From assembly GCF_008629685.1 (NCBI RefSeq), contig NZ_VWSF01000001.1, positions 558,001-622,000 on the forward strand: a DNA stretch of 64,000 nt, in the 5' to 3' direction. Positions 26,334 to 33,742 of this stretch are shown one piece after another. The notes below the pieces were generated by a model. That model searched no databases and was not told where the DNA came from. It saw only the letters and a program-made list of their open reading frames with translations. Source of the DNA: Adhaeribacter rhizoryzae (GTDB lineage: Bacteria; Bacteroidota; Bacteroidia; Cytophagales; Hymenobacteraceae). The translations under genes and the position numbers were made by a program. How positions within the stretch are numbered: the stretch's first letter is position 1; each line of letters begins with the position of its first letter.

Positions 26334-28400
26334 TCAAGCGGAAAAGTTTGGTTGAACATTTCTGAACTTAATTACTAGTAGTGTCTGGTCATCGTGAATG
26401 GGCATATCCTGACTAAATTCAGTAACGTCCTGAACAACAGCGTTCTTTATGTCGTCTGCTTCCAGATGATAGGTCTGCGCAAGCATCTCGCGCAAGCGGT
26501 CTTCACCGTATTCCTCCTGGTTTTTGTTACGGGCCTCCACAATGCCGTCGGTATAAATTACCATTACATCGCCCGGGTTATAATCGTAGTGCATGTTATG
26601 AATGCGCTTGCTGTAGTTCTGATCCCGGATAATGCCCAAGCCCAATCCTTCGGTGTTAAAGTAAAAGGTTTCTTCGGTCATGGAGTTGTAATACAGCGTA
26701 TGGCAATGACCGGCCCGGGCAAAAAATATTCCTTTTAATTTATAATCAATTATATATAACGAACTGGTAATAAACGAGGTTCTTTCGAGGCAGTGGGTAA
26801 GGGCATTATTGGCTTTTACCATAAATTTTACTGGCTCCAGATTATCCTGCATCAGGCCATGAAATATGCCTTTCATTTGGGCCATGTGGAAAGCCGCCGA
26901 TATTCCTTTACCCGAAACATCGCCAATAATAATAGCAATCCGGCCTTCGCTTAACTGCAGAAAATCGTAAAAATCGCCGCCTACTTCTTTTGCCGCCTGA
27001 GAAAAGCAACTAATCTCAAACCAACTGTCGCTGGGGAAGGTTTTGGGAATAAGGCTCTCTTGTACGGTGCTGGCAATTTTAAGCTCTTCTTTGTAACGCT
27101 CGGTTTGCAGCGCTTCTTCGGCCAATTGTAAGTTCTCAATAGTAAGGTTGGTTTGGCTTACAAAAGTCCGGATTACATTAATGGTTTCCCGATCAAAGCC
27201 TTGCTCCACATCTTTTAGCAAATACAAAACGCCAAAGGTACGTTGCGCTGTGCGGAGCGGTGTTACAAACAAAGATTTATACGGCAAGCGGAGGCGCTTA
27301 AACTGGCTGTTATCTAAATTATTATTTACATAATCGAGATTACTGGCCACCGGGCTTTGTACTTCCTGCCGGATTTGGGCAATACTGTTTTCTGCTATGT
27401 TAAAGGTTTCTACAATTTCTACTTCTTCTTCGTGCAACAATTCCAGCCAGCCCGCATCGGTGTCGGAGGCGTTAACGGCGCTTTCAAAAAATGTTTTAAA
27501 AACCTGGGCCTGATCTTCGCCTTGCTGAATAAGTTGGGTTAAGCGCTGAAAGTTTAAGAGATCGGCTCTTTTTTGCTCAAAAACGGATGCCGTAGGTAAG
27601 CTAAATATGGCTACCAACAAAGAAAACGCCGGGTACAACACCACAAACAAAGTAATTAACCGGATAAAAGGATTATCCAGGAAAGTATTGTACACGGGTG
27701 TATTCAGGTGTAAATCGACGAATATTTTAATGAAAATTAAGGTGCTCGCCAGTATTACCAGCAGCAACAAAATAACCCGCCATTTTTTTGCACCAGGAAC
27801 GTAAGCTACCCACTTTAAATGAAAGCTCAGGAAAACCACAAAAATGGCCAATAAAGGCTGCAGCGGAATAAAAATAAAATCCAGAAAATCTAACTGAAAC
27901 AGCGACAGGAGCAGAATAACAAAAAGTGCACCTTCAAAAAGCCGCCACTCAAATACCAAAGCCTTTGTTTTCTGATACAAAAGTAACTCGTGCCAGATGT
28001 AAAATGCTTTGGCTATAAAGAATACAAAAAAGCCAAAGTTGAGGGCATATAACGTTGTAGAAAGGTAAAATTCGTAGCCGGTAAAATAATGATGTGCCCA
28101 CTGGTAGCCAAAGTGCAGCACTGCGCAAACATAGGCAGTTATGCCCCCCCGGAAAAAGAGCTTCCAGAGGTAACCTAGTAAGTCCAGCCCCTTATAGCTA
28201 TTTACCCGAATGCGCTGCAGCATAAAAACAGCCAGCACAAAAACAGCTTTTATGGCATACGAGAAAGTTTCGGTAAGGCTGGTGGCAGCAGTGCTCTGGC
28301 CAATTTTTACCGGATACAATAATGAACTTCCTACCAGCAACCCCCAGCTTAAAACCGCAATAAAAATAAGATATTTTTTAAGCTTTATTTGATCTGGCAT
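26334..28400 (-). CDS. Membrane-bound SpoIIE/PP2C phosphatase with GAF domain (RsbU-like)
   Basis: This 688-residue protein begins with about seven or eight hydrophobic segments (residues 10-270), then a short coiled region, a GAF domain (about 290-425) and a SpoIIE-type PP2C domain (about 460-680) with EVGGDFYDF, IIGDVSGKGISAA, YTDGIVEAR and HDDQTLLVIKF. It should dephosphorylate the STAS protein in response to a membrane or GAF-sensed cue. It is the first gene of the three-gene partner-switching operon. Confidence 0.92.
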   Translation of the reverse strand: MPDQIKLKKYLIFIAVLSWGLLVGSSLLYPVKIGQSTAATSLTETFSYAIKAVFVLAVFMLQRIRVNSYKGLDLLGYLWKLFFRGGITAYVCAVLHFGYQWAHHYFTGYEFYLSTTLYALNFGFFVFFIAKAFYIWHELLLYQKTKALVFEWRLFEGALFVILLLSLFQLDFLDFIFIPLQPLLAIFVVFLSFHLKWVAYVPGAKKWRVILLLLVILASTLIFIKIFVDLHLNTPVYNTFLDNPFIRLITLFVVLYPAFSLLVAIFSLPTASVFEQKRADLLNFQRLTQLIQQGEDQAQVFKTFFESAVNASDTDAGWLELLHEEEVEIVETFNIAENSIAQIRQEVQSPVASNLDYVNNNLDNSQFKRLRLPYKSLFVTPLRTAQRTFGVLYLLKDVEQGFDRETINVIRTFVSQTNLTIENLQLAEEALQTERYKEELKIASTVQESLIPKTFPSDSWFEISCFSQAAKEVGGDFYDFLQLSEGRIAIIIGDVSGKGISAAFHMAQMKGIFHGLMQDNLEPVKFMVKANNALTHCLERTSFITSSLYIIDYKLKGIFFARAGHCHTLYYNSMTEETFYFNTEGLGLGIIRDQNYSKRIHNMHYDYNPGDVMVIYTDGIVEARNKNQEEYGEDRLREMLAQTYHLEADDIKNAVVQDVTEFSQDMPIHDDQTLLVIKFRNVQPNFSA

Positions 28401-28475
28401 GTATTACCGGCTCTTCTTTTTTTTGCGACAATTAAGTTGCTTAATATTTATTTAAAAAATTGAGGACATAAAAAA

Positions 28476-28570
28476 TTATTTTTGGGAAAGGGGCAGTTTT
28501 GTAATAACCCAAACCCACCATACAGGAGCAGCCTAGGTAATCCGGAAAACTATCCTTCTCCCAAAAATAA
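28476..28570. repeat. 12-bp perfect inverted repeat between guaB and the PP2C gene
   Basis: TTATTTTTGGGA (28476-28487) and its exact reverse complement TCCCAAAAATAA (28559-28570) enclose 71 bp; pairing extends by AAGG with one bulge. It could be the guaB terminator region, a small-RNA fold or operator halves. Confidence 0.5.
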
Positions 28571-28599
28571 GTCTAAATATATAATAAATTATCTATTTT

Positions 28600-30069
28600 T
28601 TAGCGACTATAATTTGGCGCTTCTCTAATTATCTGAACATCATGCGGATGGCTTTCGCGTAAACCAGCACCGGTAATTTTAACCATTTGGGCTTCCTGGA
28701 GTTTATCAATGGTAGCTGCCCCGCAATAGCCCATACCGGCCCGAACGCCGCCTACTAACTGATAAAGCACTTCGGCCACCGCGCCTTTATAGGGTACCCG
28801 GCCCACAATACCTTCGGGTACTAGTTTTTTCATGTCGTCTTCGGCATCCTGGAAATAACGGTCTTTCGAGCCATCTTCCATCGCTTCAATCGAGCCCATA
28901 CCCCGGTAGGTTTTAAACTTACGGCCTTCGAGCAACAGCATTTCGCCGGGAGCTTCTTCGGTACCGGCTAGTAAAGAACCAATCATCACCGTGCTGGCGC
29001 CGCCGCCAATTGCTTTTACAATATCACCCGAAAATTTAATACCGCCATCGGCAATTACCGGAACACCAGTACCTTCCAGACCACGGGCCGCTTCCATTAC
29101 GGCCGATAATTGAGGCACCCCAATACCCGCAATAATACGAGTGGTACAAATACTTCCGGGACCAACGCCAACTTTAACGGCATCGGCTCCGGCATCGGCC
29201 AGGGCTTTGGCACCTGCGGCAGTAGCTACGTTACCGGCAATTAAATCTAACTTCGGAAATTGTTTTTTTATTTCTTTTACCGCATCCAGTACGCCTTGCG
29301 AATGACCGTGCGCAGTATCTACACTAATTACATCTACGCCGGCTTCTACCAGGGCGGCTACCCGGGCCAGGGTATCGGGAGTTACACCAACAGCAGCGCC
29401 AACGCGCAAACGGCCAAACTCGTCTTTACAGGCATTAGGCCGATCTTTTCTTTTCAGGATATCTTTATACGTAATTAATCCTTCCAGTTTACCGTCGCCG
29501 TCTACAATCGGTAGCTTCTCAATGCGGTATTGCTGCAATATATCTTCGGCTTCGGTCAGGCTGATTCCTTTTTTTGCGGTAATCAGGTTGTCGCGGGTCA
29601 TTATTTCGGCAATCGGCTGCGTTTTGTCTTTCTGAAACCGAATATCGCGGTTGGTTATAATGCCTACTAGTTTTCGGTCGCCGTTGGTAACCGGTATACC
29701 ACCAATATTATATTCCCGCATCAGCTTTAGTGCATCGCCCAGCACCGCTTTTTCATCTAGTATTACCGGGTCCAGGATCATGCCGCTTTCCGAACGTTTT
29801 ACTTTCCGGACCATGTTGGCCTGTTTTTTAATGGACATGTTTTTATGGATGATGCCGATACCGCCTTCGTGGGCCATTGAAATAGCCAATTCCGCCTCGG
29901 TTACCGTATCCATAGCGGCCGAGATTAACGGAATATTTAGCCGGATGTTGCGGGTGAGCGGGGTAGAGGTGTCGCAGTTGCGGGGTAAAACCTGGGAATA
30001 AGCCGGGAGCAGAAGCACATCGTCGTAAGTCAGGGCTTCAAAAATTATCTTGGATTGGGAGGAAGACAT
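28600..30069 (-). CDS. guaB: IMP dehydrogenase
   Basis: This enzyme converts IMP to XMP with NAD, the committed step of GMP synthesis. The 489-residue protein has the TIM-barrel N-terminus ([13 protein letters not shown]), two CBS domains at about 97-210, the catalytic loop [15 protein letters not shown] with C308 and the flap region containing RYFQDAEDD. Length is standard. It is monocistronic; a TAACTTTA sequence about 30-40 bp upstream on the minus strand is one base from the promoter consensus. Confidence 0.97.
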   Translation of the reverse strand: MSSSQSKIIFEALTYDDVLLLPAYSQVLPRNCDTSTPLTRNIRLNIPLISAAMDTVTEAELAISMAHEGGIGIIHKNMSIKKQANMVRKVKRSESGMILDPVILDEKAVLGDALKLMREYNIGGIPVTNGDRKLVGIITNRDIRFQKDKTQPIAEIMTRDNLITAKKGISLTEAEDILQQYRIEKLPIVDGDGKLEGLITYKDILKRKDRPNACKDEFGRLRVGAAVGVTPDTLARVAALVEAGVDVISVDTAHGHSQGVLDAVKEIKKQFPKLDLIAGNVATAAGAKALADAGADAVKVGVGPGSICTTRIIAGIGVPQLSAVMEAARGLEGTGVPVIADGGIKFSGDIVKAIGGGASTVMIGSLLAGTEEAPGEMLLLEGRKFKTYRGMGSIEAMEDGSKDRYFQDAEDDMKKLVPEGIVGRVPYKGAVAEVLYQLVGGVRAGMGYCGAATIDKLQEAQMVKITGAGLRESHPHDVQIIREAPNYSR

Positions 30070-30462
30070 TGCAAATACGTTTTGTTATTTGCCGTGTAAA
30101 GTTACTATAAATTTTGGAATTGGCAGCATTTATGGAATAATAATGTTTGGAATTAAGAAAGTACTGGATTTCTTTTGAAAGATTACACCTTTCAATGTAG
30201 AGGTGCTAACTAATATTTACAGGTCTAAGTCGCCTCCTGCCCGGCGGGACCCGTTTGGTCATTCGGGCTGCTCATCTTTCCTTTGCTCGTACCTCGCAAT
30301 GCTGCGCACCGGAAAGCTGAAAGGCCCTCATCGCCCAAACTGCTGTCAGTTACCCGTAGCCAAAGCTTTTCTCCCTTCAGCTAATACTATATACCTTAAA
30401 TATTAAGCATAATAAGAAAAGCCAATTCTATAATCCACCGACTGGGCTTAAGCGTTGGCGGA

Positions 30463-30487
30463 GCTCCCCGCCTATTTTAGGAGGGGC
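30463..30487. repeat. GC-rich imperfect hairpin
   Basis: A CTCCCCGCCTA-type left arm faces TAGGAGGGGCT over a short T-rich loop, followed by a G-rich tail. It lacks a proper T run on either strand. Confidence 0.45.
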
Positions 30488-30500
30488 TGGGGGTGGTAAA

Positions 30501-30535
30501 ACCAACAACCAACAACCAACAACCAACAACCAACA
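30501..30535. repeat. Five perfect heptamers ACCAACA
   Basis: Five exact tandem copies of ACCAACA (TGTTGGT on the other strand) plus a partial unit lie against the stop codon of the rhodanese gene. Confidence 0.9.
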
Positions 30536-30538
30536 ACC

Positions 30539-30859
30539 TCAATACACCGGCATGGTAGGGTCTATTTGTTCGGCCCAGGCGTGGATGCCGCCTTTGAGGT
30601 TGAGCAGGTTTTTATAACCAAAACGTTGCTGTAAATATTGCAGGGCCTGGGCACTGCGGAAACCGTGGTGGCAAACCAAAACTACAGTTTTATCCTGGGG
30701 AATATTTTCGATATTTTTCGGTATTTCAGCTAATGGAATCAATACAGAAGGTAAGGCACAAATTTCGTACTCAATCGGTTCCCGCACATCTACTAATAAG
30801 ATATCTTCGCCGGCGACCATTTTTTTACTAAGTTCAGTTACTGTAATTTCGGGCAGCAT
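30539..30859 (-). CDS. Single-domain rhodanese-like protein
   Basis: This 106-residue protein is one rhodanese domain with LLVDVREPIEYE and the active-site loop VCHHGFRSA (C63), consistent with sulfur transfer via a persulfide. The HHGFRS loop resembles small PspE/GlpE-type sulfurtransferases. It is divergent from pnuC. Partner and acceptor are unknown. Confidence 0.92.
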   Translation of the reverse strand: MLPEITVTELSKKMVAGEDILLVDVREPIEYEICALPSVLIPLAEIPKNIENIPQDKTVVLVCHHGFRSAQALQYLQQRFGYKNLLNLKGGIHAWAEQIDPTMPVY

Positions 30860-30924
30860 ACTTCAATTATCAGGGAACAGTTAATCAATTAACGTTTAAT
30901 AATAGGGATTCAATTAATTAGTAA

Positions 30925-31497
30925 ATGAATAATTTCGAAATAGTGGGGGCAATAACCGGACTCTTGTGCGTGTGGTTGGCTGCCCGGCAAAATGTCTGGA
31001 CGTGGCCTATTGCCCTGATAAGTGTTATTTGCTATTTCATTTTTTTCTACCAAATACAATTGTATGCCGATATGTGGCTGCAGGTATTCTTTTTGGGTTC
31101 TAATTTATACGGCTGGTACGAATGGCTTTACGGCGGCAAAAATAAATCGGAGTTGCCGGTTACGCGGCTGCAACCAAAGCAAATTGGATTGGTGGTAATT
31201 ACCGGAATAATTACGAGTGTATTGCTGGCGCTGTATTTTCAAAGCTTTACCGATGCTTCTTATCCGTGGCTCGATTCAATATTGGCTGCTTTTAGTGTAT
31301 TAGCCCAAATATTACTTACCCGTAAAAAAATTGAGAACTGGATAATCTGGTTGGTGGTCGATATTTTTTACGTGGGTTTGTACTGGAAAAAGGAAGCCCA
31401 CCTCACGGCAGGCCTTTATTTTATATTCCTGATTATTGCGGTCCAAGGATTTTGGGAATGGCGGAAGTCGATGCGATCGCCGGCGCCGGTTGTTTAA
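30925..31497 (+). CDS. pnuC: PnuC-family nicotinamide riboside (or related vitamin) transporter
   Basis: This 190-residue integral membrane protein has about seven helices and the PnuC-type aromatic motifs (RQNVWTWPIALISV, LGSNLYGWYEWLYGG, NWIIWLVVDIFYVGLYW). PnuC proteins carry vitamin precursors by facilitated diffusion coupled to phosphorylation. In Bacteroidota a paralogue (PnuT) carries thiamine and lies behind a TPP riboswitch; no such riboswitch is seen here, so nicotinamide riboside is the better guess. A NadR-kinase-like gene at 45.7 kb could trap the product. It converges with the ABC ATPase gene 3 bp away. Confidence 0.9.
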   Translation: MNNFEIVGAITGLLCVWLAARQNVWTWPIALISVICYFIFFYQIQLYADMWLQVFFLGSNLYGWYEWLYGGKNKSELPVTRLQPKQIGLVVITGIITSVLLALYFQSFTDASYPWLDSILAAFSVLAQILLTRKKIENWIIWLVVDIFYVGLYWKKEAHLTAGLYFIFLIIAVQGFWEWRKSMRSPAPVV

Positions 31498-31500
31498 ATA

Positions 31501-32169
31501 TTATGCTTTCACCACGGAGCCATCGAGCAAATCAATAACCCGGGAGCCGTAGGTGGCGTTCTTCTCAGAATGGGTTACCTGAATAATAGTGGTGCCTTCC
31601 TGGTTCAGGCGTTGAAAGAGTTCCATTATTTCTTCGCCCTGGCGGGAGTTGAGGTTGCCGGTAGGTTCATCGGCCAAAATCAATTTGGGCGAGGCTACTA
31701 CTGCCCGGGCAATTCCTACTAATTGCTGCTGTCCGCCCGAAAGCTGCGTGGGAAATAAATCTTTTTTACCAACAATATTAAATTTATCCAGAATATCGGC
31801 CACTTTGGCTTTGCGGTCCGAAGATTTTACGTCCTGGTAAAGCAAGGGCGTCTCAATATTTTCGTAAACGGTTAATTCATCAATTAAATGATAACTCTGA
31901 AATACAAACCCGATAAAACTTTTGTGGAGTTGGGTGCGCTCTTTTTCCTTAATCTTATGTACCGGCTTGTCTAAGAAATAATATTCGCCGCTGGAGGGCT
32001 CTTCCAGCATACCAATAATATTCAGCAGCGTCGATTTTCCGGAACCCGATGGGCCCATAATGGAGATAAATTCGCCTTCCTGTACTTCCAGGTTAATGTT
32101 ACGGAGCACGTAGGTGCGCGAGAAACCACTGGCGTAATATTTATCGATATCTTTCAGGGTAATCAGCAT
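31501..32169 (-). CDS. LolD/MacB-type ABC transporter ATPase
   Basis: This 222-residue ATPase has Walker A GPSGSGKS at 39-46, a Q loop ([19 protein letters not shown]), signature LSGGQQQ and Walker [11 protein letters not shown], all typical of the LolD/MacB/FtsE group that pairs with MacB-type permeases. It lies downstream of two such permeases but is separated from them by the DUF4097 gene and two terminators, so it may have its own promoter. It likely energises those permeases. Confidence 0.93.
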   Translation of the reverse strand: MLITLKDIDKYYASGFSRTYVLRNINLEVQEGEFISIMGPSGSGKSTLLNIIGMLEEPSSGEYYFLDKPVHKIKEKERTQLHKSFIGFVFQSYHLIDELTVYENIETPLLYQDVKSSDRKAKVADILDKFNIVGKKDLFPTQLSGGQQQLVGIARAVVASPKLILADEPTGNLNSRQGEEIMELFQRLNQEGTTIIQVTHSEKNATYGSRVIDLLDGSVVKA

Positions 32170-32225
32170 AGATTTATTTTGGTATATATAGGTAAGCGAT
32201 GGTAAATTATATTTTCGAAACGGAA

Positions 32226-32276
32226 TAAAAAAATACCCTGACCTAATAATTTTGGAATTTCGGGCCAGGGTATTTT
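32226..32276 (-). terminator. Terminator after the DUF4097 gene
   Basis: AAAATACCCTG pairs with CAGGGTATTTT across a 25-base loop, with a T run on the minus strand. Confidence 0.75.
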
Positions 32277-32292
32277 AAATATAAATAGTTAT

Positions 32293-33234
32293 TTACATCC
32301 GGTAAGCTAATTCGGTGGTGCCACCCGAAGTGCTTAGTTTTACCGGAATGCCGCCGCCATTTACCCGACCTTTCACCCGGTTGGTTTCGGATTCGCCGTC
32401 GAAGTTGGTAAGTGTAGTTTTTACGCGGTTACCGCTTAAATCTAAGTCCAGGCCCTGACCTTTAGGTACGGTAGCATGAACGCTGCCGCCGCTGGTGTGC
32501 AGGTTTAAATATTTGCCCAGTTGGGTTACATCGGCGTGAATGCTGCCGCCACTGGTGCGGGCATCAATATCGCCGGCTACTTTTTGCAGTTGAATGCTGC
32601 CGCCCGAAGTCCGGGCTTTTAACGTGCCCCGGGCATCCGATAACACAATAGAGCCGCCGCTGGTATTAGCATCCAGGTTGCCCTGGTATTGGTTTAATGT
32701 AATACTGCCACCGGAAGTGTTGGCTACCGCATTACCCTTAATATTTTTTAGGGTAATGCTGCCGCCGCTGGTTTTGGCTTCCTGCGAGCCGGTAAGGTTG
32801 GCCAGGCTAATGCTGCCGCCGCTGGTGTTTAATTTGGTAGCAATATTTTCGGGTATCTGTATTTCAAAAGAAACATTCAAAGCATCATCGTTATTCCATT
32901 TCCAGTTTTTTTCTTTGCGTTCGGCTACAGCGTAAACGGTATTGCCTTCCTGGCGCACATCAAACGTATATTTATCCAAGGCTTCTTTAGAAGGGGCTTC
33001 GTTGCGATTGCGCCAATTGGCCGGCCGCACAAACATTTCTACCTTAACCTGGTTGCCCGCACTACCGGTAACTTTAATGCTGCCACCCGAGGTTTTGGTT
33101 ACCAGGTTGCCGCCGTTGTTTAAACTAAAGTTTTTAACCAGATAAGGTTTTTGTTTATCGTCTTGGGAAAAAGCTAATAGGGTAGTAGATAGTACCGCTG
33201 CCACAACAACCAGGGCAAAGATTAATTTTTTCAT
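32293..33234 (-). CDS. DUF4097-family exported repeat protein
   Basis: This 313-residue protein has a signal peptide (cleavage after LLAFSQ, about residue 24) and a repetitive beta body in which TSGGSI or a close variant recurs about ten times from residue 48 onward at roughly 18-20 residue spacing. This is the DUF4097 beta-helix-like architecture, often encoded beside envelope stress systems. It sits between the ABC permeases and the ABC ATPase, so a link to that transporter is likely by context, but its molecular role is unknown. Confidence 0.88.
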   Translation of the reverse strand: MKKLIFALVVVAAVLSTTLLAFSQDDKQKPYLVKNFSLNNGGNLVTKTSGGSIKVTGSAGNQVKVEMFVRPANWRNRNEAPSKEALDKYTFDVRQEGNTVYAVAERKEKNWKWNNDDALNVSFEIQIPENIATKLNTSGGSISLANLTGSQEAKTSGGSITLKNIKGNAVANTSGGSITLNQYQGNLDANTSGGSIVLSDARGTLKARTSGGSIQLQKVAGDIDARTSGGSIHADVTQLGKYLNLHTSGGSVHATVPKGQGLDLDLSGNRVKTTLTNFDGESETNRVKGRVNGGGIPVKLSTSGGTTELAYRM

Positions 33235-33317
33235 AGTGATTTATTTATGGTGTAAATATTTTATAAAATATTGTATTTCAGTAATTTATTTGGGAGTTAA
33301 GCTAAGTTGATATATTT

Positions 33318-33431
33318 ATGCTCCAAAGTAAAGGCCTATTCATTCTGGTAGATGTACTACTAAGCACTTTGGTTGCCTGCGCAAACAAATATTTCTCCGG
33401 AGAGGGTAACCGGCGTTTAAATAAAAAGTAA
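33318..33431 (+). CDS. Possible 37-residue small lipoprotein
   Basis: A short frame encodes MLQSKGLFILVDVLLSTLVA followed by Cys and a short polar basic tail. The LVAC lipobox at residues 18-21 is good, but there is an Asp inside the hydrophobic stretch, no clear promoter, and the frame is antisense to the surrounding operon. It may be chance. Confidence 0.25.
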   Translation: MLQSKGLFILVDVLLSTLVACANKYFSGEGNRRLNKK

Positions 33432-33553
33432 CAGACAACTTTAAAATAAATTATAGGGCTTGCCGATCTGCAATATTTAGTTGCTGGGTTGAACCATAGT
33501 TATTAGCTAAGAGAAAAGAATCACTACCTGCACCTTTGTCCAATCGACTGACT

Positions 33554-33623
33554 TTGCATTGCCCCTGACTTTAGTCAGGGGATACCGAAATAAATCCGGG
33601 GCTAAAGCACCCGTGCAATGCAA
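33554..33623. repeat. REP/MITE-like nested palindrome
   Basis: Outer arms TTGCATTGC (33554-33562) and GCAATGCAA (33615-33623) enclose a perfect inner hairpin CCCCTGACT-TT-AGTCAGGGG (33562-33581) and a half-palindromic CCGGGGCTAAAGC segment. Neither stem has a T run. The surrounding gap 33235-33742 also holds a possible tiny lipoprotein frame and a terminator. Confidence 0.65.
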
Positions 33624-33672
33624 GGGCACTTTTATAATCTAGCTGAAAATTCTAAGTCAGATGTGCTAAAGT

Positions 33673-33711
33673 AAAAAAGCGGACTAGAAAATAATTTTCT
33701 TTCTGGTCCGC
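33673..33711 (-). terminator. Terminator after the second FtsX-type permease
   Basis: GCGGACTAGAAA pairs, with one wobble, to a TTTCT..CTGGTCCGC arm and ends in a T run on the minus strand. Confidence 0.75.
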
Positions 33712-33742
33712 CAGTAAGTTGTTTAGGAGAATAGGTTAATTT

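Larger units (their letters stand above)
30070..30538. other. 469-bp gap with GC-rich patch, hairpin and heptamer array
   Basis: The guaB leader is followed by a patch (about 30225-30370) near 59% G+C by direct count, well above the surroundings. It can be read as a 67-codon frame on the plus strand (30203-30406), but the peptide (Cys/Pro/Arg-rich, no fold) does not look like a real protein. Then comes a GC-rich hairpin and a heptamer array that runs up to the rhodanese stop. The patch may be an interspersed repeat or a structured RNA. Confidence 0.5.

Noticed and set aside
30203-30406. 67-codon frame in the guaB-rhodanese gap
   Set aside because: The peptide is Cys/Pro/Arg-rich with no fold or family. 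The DNA looks like a GC-rich repeat rather than a gene.
33554-33623. Terminator of the permease operon
   Set aside because: Neither stem has a T run. A separate hairpin at 33673-33711 with a T run serves that role.
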